This document shows, one piece after another, positions 58,211 through 64,000 of a stretch of DNA of 64,000 bases (the stretch's first letter is position 1; each line of letters opens with the position of its first letter). Made by a program: the position numbers and the translations under genes. The notes beneath the pieces were generated by a model. That model was not told where the DNA came from. It did no database searches and saw nothing but the letters and a program-made list of their open reading frames with translations. The DNA is taken from positions 62,001-126,000 of the forward strand of contig NZ_BOMS01000031.1 in the NCBI RefSeq assembly GCF_016862315.1. The letters are read 5' to 3'. The stretch comes from Actinoplanes palleronii (GTDB taxonomy: Bacteria; Actinomycetota; Actinomycetes; Mycobacteriales; Micromonosporaceae).

Positions 58211-59331
58211 CGCTGAGTGCTTTGCAGAGGCAGCTCGCCCATGTGCGGGCACACCCGGAGATCCGCTGGATTGACGGCATCGAGAACGTGCCTGTGTGGC
58301 CCGGTCGCCACCCGCTGACCGGAAGGCTTAGTGCTGCTCGCTACGCGGCCAGGTACGAGGATCCGCGCGGCGAACCACTCCTGATCGATGCGGTGCTTCA
58401 GCGGGAACGCGATCGCGGCAAATCGGTCGAGGGGTCGGGTGTGTGCATAACGCACGGTGGCCTCGCTGGACTCGGCCTGGTCTTCCGGCATCTCCGCTCG
58501 TCCGGGCTGCGGACACTGATCTGCCAAATGCCGATGCTGTCTAGCATCCATCTTCTTGCCGTTTCCGCCGGCCTCTCGGTCCGCGGCGTGGGCTCGGACG
58601 AGTTCCTTGACTACATGGCAAATGATGCTTCCCGCGATGCAGCGCTGTATCTCTGCTCGCCACACAACCCGACCGGCGCTGTATGGGACGAGGCAGAGAT
58701 CAAGACCCTTATGAGCGGGCGCGCCGACAACTTCCGCCTAGTCGTAGACGGCGTCTACGATTCGTTCGTTTTCGGCGAGCGGCCTTGTTTCGGTTACCTC
58801 GAAGACCCGCGCATCTTCTACATCGACTCGATGTCGAAGAGCTACGGTTCGCCGGGCCTGCGTGTCGGCTGGGTCGTCGGAGCCCCCGATGAGGTGGACC
58901 GGCTGGTGGTCCGGAACGAGTTCGAGAACATCGCCGTGGGCGGGCTCAACCAGGAGCTCGCACGTCGCCTCTTGGAGCATGGCAATGTCGCCCTGATTGA
59001 CCGGGTGGTTGACGGACGCCGGCAGGTGATCCGGTGGTGGTCCCGACTGAACGCCGCTGGGGCAGCTGAGGGTCAGCTATCCGTCGACGGTGGCACCCAG
59101 GCGTGCGTTCCGCTGCCGGTGGGCCTCGATGTCGAGCTCCTCTCCCACCGGCTCCTCACCGATTTCCACCTGGTGCTCGTTAGCTCTGCCAACTACCACA
59201 ACGTCCCCGGCGCAGCTCCATTCCTGCGGGTGCCGTTGGGGTGTGACCCCCAGCGGCTCTGTCAGATTCTTGAGGCGCTGGAGCCCGCTATCGTCTCCCA
59301 GTACGGAGACAGCAGATTGACCCTGATGTAG
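58198..59331 (+). CDS. PLP-dependent class I/II aminotransferase
   Basis: A 377-residue fold-type-I PLP enzyme (GTG 58198, or TTG 58207 overlapping the methyltransferase stop). Landmarks: GVCITHGGLAGLGLVFRHL (PLP phosphate loop), YLCSPHNPTGAVWDEAEI (the NPTG motif), LVVDGVYDSF (Asp), and the Schiff-base lysine K214 in IDSMSKSYGSPGLRVGW. The C-terminal half has VPLGCD with the usual Arg. It is a likely transaminase for arginine/2-ketoarginine or the methylated product. It is co-translated with the methyltransferase and converges, with a 70-bp overlap, on the opposite-strand aminotransferase-like gene. Confidence 0.85.
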   Translation: MGGLTLSALQRQLAHVRAHPEIRWIDGIENVPVWPGRHPLTGRLSAARYAARYEDPRGEPLLIDAVLQRERDRGKSVEGSGVCITHGGLAGLGLVFRHLRSSGLRTLICQMPMLSSIHLLAVSAGLSVRGVGSDEFLDYMANDASRDAALYLCSPHNPTGAVWDEAEIKTLMSGRADNFRLVVDGVYDSFVFGERPCFGYLEDPRIFYIDSMSKSYGSPGLRVGWVVGAPDEVDRLVVRNEFENIAVGGLNQELARRLLEHGNVALIDRVVDGRRQVIRWWSRLNAAGAAEGQLSVDGGTQACVPLPVGLDVELLSHRLLTDFHLVLVSSANYHNVPGAAPFLRVPLGCDPQRLCQILEALEPAIVSQYGDSRLTLM

Positions 59332-60335
59332 CCGGGCCAGCCGTGCAGTCCGAAGTGTCGCTCGTCCATCGTCAAGCACTCGCGGCGAATGTTATCGCCT
59401 ACCACGGCGAACGTGAAATAGCTTGCGTTCGGTGTGGCCATCTCCGGGCCAATCAGGCCGTCGGACAGCAGTCGGCGATGCTGCCTGGCGATGTGGCCGG
59501 TTAGGAGCGCATTGCCTTCCGCGCTGTTCAACGCCTTCATTATGGCCACCGCCTGCAGATAGCCGATGGTGCTCGTGGAACCGGTAATGTTGGAGCAGGG
59601 ATAGCGGATGTCCTCTTTGAAGCGCTCCGGATAGATCAGGTAAGCGAAGCGGACTCCGTGGACGGCCAAGCTTTTGGTTGGGCAGACCAGTCTGACCGTC
59701 AAGTCCGGCAGAAGGCGCGATGTCTGTTCGGGCGCCCGAGGCTGATCCCACTGGGTGTATTGGAAGGTGCCGTCGACGAAGACTAGTGATCCAGTGTCCG
59801 CCTGCCAATCCCGAATGCGGTCAAAATGCTTCTCGTGCACTTTCGTGCCGGCCATCCAGATGGGATCGCAGAAGAGCAGAGTGGACCGTTCGGTGGGCAG
59901 TCTTAGGTCCGCGTCGCCGTGCAGAGGCATGGTTGAGATCGGGGTAAGTCTGATGCCGAGCCGTTGCGCGAAGTAGTAACACGAGTAGTAAATCGGTGGA
60001 ACGTAGAAGATCTCGGTGATGCCCTGTGCTTGCGCGAACAGGAAGATGGTTAACAGTAGAGGGCTGGAGCCATTGGTCATGTAGATCGAGTTGGGGGCGA
60101 TCTCGATGCCGTCGGCGTTCGCGTGGAAGTCCTGGATCAGGGTCGCCAAGTCGGCGGCCTCGCTGAGGATGTCGTAGCACTCCATCTGGTCGGCGGAGTA
60201 GGTGTGCGGCACATATTCGAAGGGATTGACTGTCTCCCAACCGGAGAGGAACTTTCCCTCGCCGATCCGGCGCCACTGCATGTCGATGTCCTGGTGCAGC
60301 CGAAGGATCTCTTGACCGTCGATTTCCATTGCCAC
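59262..60335 (-). CDS. PLP aminotransferase-fold protein, atypical
   Basis: A 357-residue protein with a fold-type-I pattern: PNSIYMTNGSSPLLLTIFLF, the putative Schiff-base lysine K221 in RLVCPTKSLAVHGVRFAYL, and VFVDGTFQYTQWD for the PLP-pyridine Asp region. The usual NPTG loop is replaced by CDPIWMAGTKVHEKHF. NPFEYVPHTYSADQ near the N-terminus and FVVGDN-like FTFAVVGDN near the end are unusual. It may be an aminotransferase with a shifted specificity or another PLP enzyme. One TTA codon (95). Its start is four bases after the dehydrogenase stop, so the two are co-transcribed leftward. Confidence 0.75.
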   Translation of the reverse strand: MAMEIDGQEILRLHQDIDMQWRRIGEGKFLSGWETVNPFEYVPHTYSADQMECYDILSEAADLATLIQDFHANADGIEIAPNSIYMTNGSSPLLLTIFLFAQAQGITEIFYVPPIYYSCYYFAQRLGIRLTPISTMPLHGDADLRLPTERSTLLFCDPIWMAGTKVHEKHFDRIRDWQADTGSLVFVDGTFQYTQWDQPRAPEQTSRLLPDLTVRLVCPTKSLAVHGVRFAYLIYPERFKEDIRYPCSNITGSTSTIGYLQAVAIMKALNSAEGNALLTGHIARQHRRLLSDGLIGPEMATPNASYFTFAVVGDNIRRECLTMDERHFGLHGWPGYIRVNLLSPYWETIAGSSASRI

Positions 60336-60339
60336 CCTC

Positions 60340-61269
60340 TCACAAGACGGGGTTCACCCGTTCGCCGGCAATCCAGCCGCTTAACGCAGCCGCCCAGGTG
60401 TCCGCCCACCTCAGCTGACATTCGTACGTCCACCAGCCGTTTAAGTGGGTCGTGACGAGGTTCGGCACACCGGCGTAGCGAGTCGGGTCGCCGATGACAT
60501 CGATGCCCGCGCCGGCCAGATGACCGTCGACCAGCGCCTGGTGGAGCGCCGGGAAATCCACGAGTTCGTCGGCGGAGACGTTGATCAGCACTGCCCCGTT
60601 CTTCATCCGGGCGATCGCCTCGGCATTGATCACCTTTTCGGTATCCGCGTCGAGCGGCGCTGTGAGAAAGAGGACATCGGCGACGGCGAACAGCTCCGCT
60701 CGCTCCATCCACTGCCCGATGCCACCTCGGCGCCCCGATCGATTGGTGTATGCCACCTGCATGCCGAGTGCATCGCAGGCTCGGGCCACTCGTTTCCCGA
60801 TGTCACCGAGCCCGAAGATCCCGGCAGTGCGACCGTTGACGTCGTGGGCAATGAAGGCGGTGGTCTGAGTCGCGCCCTGCTGGATGGCCTGGTCAATCTC
60901 ACTAATGCGCCGGCCAACTGAGAGCATCAGCCCGATCGCGAGCTCCGCCACCGAAGGCCCGGCATAGCCCGCCGTATTGCTGACGCCGATGCCGCGCTTA
61001 CGACAGTAGTCGAGATCAACGTTGTCGTAGGCGGTGCCCATACAGATCACCAGTCGGAGGCCTGGAAAGCGCCGCAAAGTTTCCCCACCGAGTTCGCCGT
61101 TGGGGCCGATCAAGACCTCGATAGTGGTGGGGTCCCTCCGGTCCGGGTCGTCATCGTCCGTCCACGTGCATTGAGCGATCTTCTCCAGATTCGCGACGAT
61201 CGGCTGTGGCACACCACTCCGGTTCGCTAGAACAAGAACTTGGGGTCGCGAGGTCAACGTGGTCTCCAA
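60340..61269 (-). CDS. D-2-hydroxyacid-dehydrogenase-like protein lacking the catalytic Arg
   Basis: A 309-residue member of the D-isomer-specific 2-hydroxyacid dehydrogenase superfamily. The NAD fold GIFGLGDIGKRVARACDALGM (about 150-170) and the catalytic His motif LVTTHLNGWW (H275) are present. The canonical arginine block (NTARG-like) is replaced by INVSADELVD (230-238), so the substrate carboxylate-binding Arg is gone, and the EP glutamate motif is DVIGDPT. It may reduce a non-canonical substrate or have become a structural partner. It is divergent from the SDR and co-transcribed with the aminotransferase-like gene. Confidence 0.85.
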   Translation of the reverse strand: METTLTSRPQVLVLANRSGVPQPIVANLEKIAQCTWTDDDDPDRRDPTTIEVLIGPNGELGGETLRRFPGLRLVICMGTAYDNVDLDYCRKRGIGVSNTAGYAGPSVAELAIGLMLSVGRRISEIDQAIQQGATQTTAFIAHDVNGRTAGIFGLGDIGKRVARACDALGMQVAYTNRSGRRGGIGQWMERAELFAVADVLFLTAPLDADTEKVINAEAIARMKNGAVLINVSADELVDFPALHQALVDGHLAGAGIDVIGDPTRYAGVPNLVTTHLNGWWTYECQLRWADTWAAALSGWIAGERVNPVL

Positions 61270-61352
61270 GGCGCAGCGATACGGTAGTGGTCATCATGTC
61301 CAACGAAGAGAAGCTGGATCGCCGTGTGGGGTGACAGATTGTCGACAGGGCG

Positions 61353-62096
61353 GTGCCCATGACCGTTGCGATCGTCACCGGCGCGTCGACCGGTATCGGA
61401 CGTTCGGTTGCCGTCGCTCTGGGGCGCCGAAAGTGTCACGTAGTTGTGGTGTCTCGGTCGGACGATGACGGCAACCGGGAGACCTTGGCAGAGGTCGAGG
61501 CAGCGGGTGGAAGCGGCGTTCAAATCACGGCGGACGTAGGTACCTCGTCCGGGGTAGCAAGGGTCTTTGCCGCGGCCGATGGCGAACCGCGGTTCCTGAT
61601 CAACAACGCCGGCCGCAACGTGGCAACACCTTTTCGGCACTGGGCGGAGGGCGACTGGGACGAGATGTATCGAACCAACCTCCGGTCGGTGGCCCTGATG
61701 AGCCAACGCTTCGTGACCCGGCTTGAGTCCAGTGGCGGGACAGCGACCGGTGCTATCGTCAATGTCTCCTCGATCCGCGGGCTCGACGGCGCCTCGACCG
61801 GCGACACGGCGGCATACTCGGCCGCTAAGGCAGGGGTGATTAGCCTGACCGGTGCCCTCGCCAAAGAACTCGCGCCTTCGGTCACGGTCAACTGCGTGAC
61901 TCCGGGGTACGTGCGCACCGCGTATCTCGCGCAGACGTCCAGGGAGCAGCGACGCGCTTGGCTCGGCAGCGTGCCGATCGCTCGTTTCATTGAACCGCAC
62001 GAAGTGGCCGACGCGATTCTTTTCTTGCTCGACCATCGTGCGTTGACCGGCGCCAATCTCGTGATTGACGGTGGTTGGCGGATGGCTGCTGCCTAG
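61353..62096 (+). CDS. Short-chain dehydrogenase/reductase
   Basis: A 247-residue classical SDR. The NAD(P) motif TGASTGIGRSVA is at about 9-20, followed by NNAGRNV, the catalytic Ser in NVSSIRG, the Tyr-Lys in AAYSAAKAGVISLTGALAKEL and the C-terminal CVTPGYVRT ... LTGANLVIDGG. Length and motifs are complete, so it should be an active oxidoreductase, either NADH- or NADPH-dependent. It converges with the ureohydrolase, the two stop codons overlapping by four bases. It may act on the keto or hydroxy group of the cluster product. Confidence 0.92.
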   Translation: MPMTVAIVTGASTGIGRSVAVALGRRKCHVVVVSRSDDDGNRETLAEVEAAGGSGVQITADVGTSSGVARVFAAADGEPRFLINNAGRNVATPFRHWAEGDWDEMYRTNLRSVALMSQRFVTRLESSGGTATGAIVNVSSIRGLDGASTGDTAAYSAAKAGVISLTGALAKELAPSVTVNCVTPGYVRTAYLAQTSREQRRAWLGSVPIARFIEPHEVADAILFLLDHRALTGANLVIDGGWRMAAA

Positions 62097-63118
62097 CCTT
62101 CGTCCACATGTCGATCGAGCAACGGTCGGGTTGGATCCCACTGTTGCGCATCTCCACCCTCCTCCCCGCTTCGTGCGATGCTGCTCAAAGCCTCAAGGAC
62201 AACGCGATTGGCAAGCAGCGCAGTGATGTCGGCATGGTCGTAGGGTGGAGAGACCTCGACAACGTCAACACCCGCCAGAGGAACTCGCGAGCAGATCCTC
62301 CGCACGGCGTCCAGCAGCGCTCGCGCGCTCAAGCCGCCGGGCTCCGGCGTGCCAGTGCCAGGGGCGGCAGCAGGATCGCATACATCAATATCGACCGAGA
62401 GGAAGACCGCTTCTGAGCACTGAAGCGCGGTCTCGATCGCTTCGTCAATACAGACCATCAGCCCTCTATGCTCTATCTCGGCCATCTCGTAGGACCGCAT
62501 GCGATGCTGGGCCATCCACCGGAGCACCTCCGGTGGTGGCCAGTAGCCACGCAATCCGAGCTGAAGAAACTGATCGCCACGAATCGCGCCCGATTCGATC
62601 AAGCGCCGCATCGGCGCTCCGTGCCCCCAGAGCGAGCCGAACTCGATATGGCCGGTATCGGCATGTGCGTCGAAGTGAATCAAGCTGACGCTGCCATGAC
62701 CCCTCACGTTGGCCACGCCCCTCACGTCGGCATAGGTGATTGAATGATCGCCACCTAGGATGATTGGGAGGGCGCCATTAGATGCGACGCTCTCTACCGC
62801 CATCTCAAGCTGACCGAGCGCTCTTCGCGCATCGCCGGAGAACATTTCAACGTCTCCGGCGTCGCGGATGATCAAGTCACAGAAAGCGTCCCTGCCCATC
62901 GCCAGAGAGGGGCGAGACGCATTATGGGGTAGGTAGTCGCATGTTCTAATAGCTTGGGGCCCGAAGCGCGTGCCTGGCCGGTGAGACGTCCCGCCGTCGA
63001 AGGGCGCACCAAGGATCACGACGTCGCAGGCTCGGAGCGAATCCGGATCCTGCAGGCTGCAACGTTCGGCACCCAGGAAAGTAACATCAGGACCGTACTG
63101 AGATCCGTATCGATCCAA
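62093..63118 (-). CDS. Ureohydrolase (agmatinase/guanidinobutyrase family)
   Basis: A 341-residue manganese ureohydrolase that removes urea from a guanidino compound. All metal-binding motifs are present: ILGGDHSITYADV, LIHFDAHADTG and SVDIDVCDPAAAPGTGTPEPGG; the substrate-region pieces HGAPMRRLI and RPGTRFGPQAIR fit the SpeB (agmatinase/guanidinobutyrase) group more than arginase. The C-terminal 40 residues (ALSSIARSGEEGGDA and onward) are an extra tail. In the cluster it could hydrolyse a methylated 2-ketoarginine, arginine or agmatine derivative to an amine; substrate is inferred only from context. Start ATG 63118. Confidence 0.9.
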   Translation of the reverse strand: MDRYGSQYGPDVTFLGAERCSLQDPDSLRACDVVILGAPFDGGTSHRPGTRFGPQAIRTCDYLPHNASRPSLAMGRDAFCDLIIRDAGDVEMFSGDARRALGQLEMAVESVASNGALPIILGGDHSITYADVRGVANVRGHGSVSLIHFDAHADTGHIEFGSLWGHGAPMRRLIESGAIRGDQFLQLGLRGYWPPPEVLRWMAQHRMRSYEMAEIEHRGLMVCIDEAIETALQCSEAVFLSVDIDVCDPAAAPGTGTPEPGGLSARALLDAVRRICSRVPLAGVDVVEVSPPYDHADITALLANRVVLEALSSIARSGEEGGDAQQWDPTRPLLDRHVDEG

Positions 63119-63329
63119 CGCGTCTGCCCCCCAGTGAGGAATCGCATGGAGATCTGGTCAGAGCGTTGCAGACATTGACGAAGAGCGCCAGTGTTACTTA
63201 CTCCGGGGAGGTCGGTCGCGGCCTGTTCGGGTTGATCTAGCGTTGGGTCCGTTTGGAGATTGTTCTGCGGGTTCCGGTAGATAGTGATCACTCGATGGCA
63301 TGAAAATGAACATCGGTCGCGCCGCGCCG
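63119..63329. other. Intergenic between ureohydrolase and IS debris
   Basis: No gene is supported. It contains an A/T-rich stretch and presumably the ureohydrolase promoter. Confidence 0.4.
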
Positions 63330-63700
63330 GTCGGCTGCACGGTTGGGCTGGTCATGAGCGCGCGTAGCGGTACCCCAGCGACGAGCAGTGGGCCTTGCTC
63401 GGCCCGTTCCTGGACGCCTGGGGAGCCACACGGAGCTCGGTAGCTGGCCGCCAAGGCGAACAGGATCTTCGGGAGATTATCAACGCGATCCTGTATGCCA
63501 CAGAAACCGGTTACTTATGACTATTTCGTCCTGTGGCGCAATGACGGCACTGATCCGGCGATCCACGATCTGCTGCACGGCCAGGCCCGCGAGAGCCGGC
63601 CGGACCGAGGACCCCGTCCGCGGTCGCCCTGGATACCAGTCGATCCGGGCGGCGAACCACGTTCCGGCCGCCACGACGGGCAAAGACGCGGGTAGGGCCT
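63330..63700 (+). pseudogene. IS5-family (IS112-like) transposase remnant
   Basis: Pieces of an IS5-type transposase occur in several frames. RYPSDEQWALLGPFLDAWG and REIINAILYATETGY come first, then, after an internal deletion, YDYFVLWRNDGTDPAIHDLL in another frame, then TEDPVRGRPGYQSIRAANHV and PAATTGKDAGR in a third. The usual W-R-x-L-P-H stretch between the first two is missing. The rest of the gene stops at about 63695, where the second element begins. No functional protein. Confidence 0.75.
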
Positions 63701-64000
63701 GTATCGAAGTCGCTTACAGCCATTCGTTGATCGCGGCGATGGTCACGGTGGCTTCGTAGCGGACGGCCAGCTTGTCGTATCGAGTGGCGACTCCACGGTT
63801 GCGCTTGAGCCGGTTGATCCCGCACTCGACAGCATGCCGCTGCTTGTACAGCTCGGGGTCGAAGGCCGGCGGCCGGCCGCCCTTCCAGCCGAGCTTGCGC
63901 CGGTTGGCGTCCTGGTCAACCCTTGGACGGGATGGTCGCCTTGATGCCACGCCGACGCAGGTAGCGGCGGGTTTTTCGGCTGGTGTAGGCCTTGTCGGCC
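63701..64000 (-). mobile_element. Second IS5/IS4-family element, 3' part, extends past the window
   Basis: On the minus strand the transposase C-terminus reads [21 protein letters not shown] from the window edge, then, after a one-base frameshift near 63920, [20 protein letters not shown] and [32 protein letters not shown], ending TAA at 63714-63716. The DDE-family Glu context is [10 protein letters not shown]. The element end (inverted repeat expected around 63693-63712, AGGGCCTGTATCGAAGTCGC) lies within the first remnant. The rest of the element is outside the window. Confidence 0.75.

Noticed and set aside
62093-63118. Classical arginase assignment
   Set aside because: The motifs fit the SpeB agmatinase/guanidinobutyrase group better; substrate is left open.

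Overview
The window looks like chromosomal DNA from a high-GC actinomycete, most likely Micromonosporaceae (Actinoplanes-like). The signs are strong G/C bias at third codon positions, mycothiol chemistry (MscR), the CysO/CysM/Mec cysteine pathway, an aa3 cytochrome oxidase subunit I, RsbU/SpoIIE-type phosphatase signalling, and a block syntenic with mycobacterial clpS-mec-cysO-cysM-rph-rdgB. No rRNA, tRNA or CRISPR array was recognised.

Layout. 1-6.5 kb: the end of an unrecognised gene, a GAF-GAF-SpoIIE phosphatase, then a minus-strand group (primase-polymerase-like protein, beta-family protein, small SF1-type ATPase) and a small hypothetical gene. 6.5-7.8 kb: non-coding DNA with a three-copy 61-bp hairpin repeat. 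7.8-25.4 kb: a hypothetical gene, a 1407-residue helicase with a C-terminal Vsr-like nuclease (defence candidate), a PAS/degenerate-GGDEF/EAL protein, MarR plus mycothiol-dependent formaldehyde dehydrogenase, a GH63-like glycosidase, an FAD monooxygenase, ctaD, an MFS exporter whose tail is repeat-derived, 1.2 kb of tandem repeats, and an LLM-class oxidoreductase. 25.5-35 kb: GNAT, pncA, pncB, then clpS, DUF2017, mec, a 26-codon Cys-Cys reading frame, cysO, cysM, an Rv1339-like metallohydrolase, a GT4 glycosyltransferase, rph and rdgB. 35-37 kb: TetR with a divergent monooxygenase-fold protein and methyltransferase. 37-44.7 kb: a histidine-utilisation operon read leftward (RpiR-type regulator, hutU, an M20 amidohydrolase, hutF, hutI, hutH).

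From about 44.8 kb to the end the character changes to an accessory island with a mixed-strand layout, lower G/C at third positions, pseudogenes and insertion-sequence debris. It carries a two-gene EACC1 plus caspase-nSTAND1-WD40 conflict system, a broken RCC1-repeat gene, a broken WXG100-type secretion substrate, and a coiled-coil gene. Next comes a compact cluster at 54.6-63.1 kb: an NB-ARC/TPR ATPase, a tautomerase-like/2-keto-acid C-methyltransferase fusion, two PLP aminotransferase-fold proteins, a 2-hydroxyacid-dehydrogenase-like protein lacking the usual catalytic arginine, an SDR and an arginase/agmatinase-family ureohydrolase. Three of its genes carry rare TTA codons. I read this as an arginine-derived specialised-metabolite pathway under STAND-type and possibly bldA-type control; it is the best candidate here for an undescribed system. 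The right edge holds one IS5-like transposase remnant interrupted by another.
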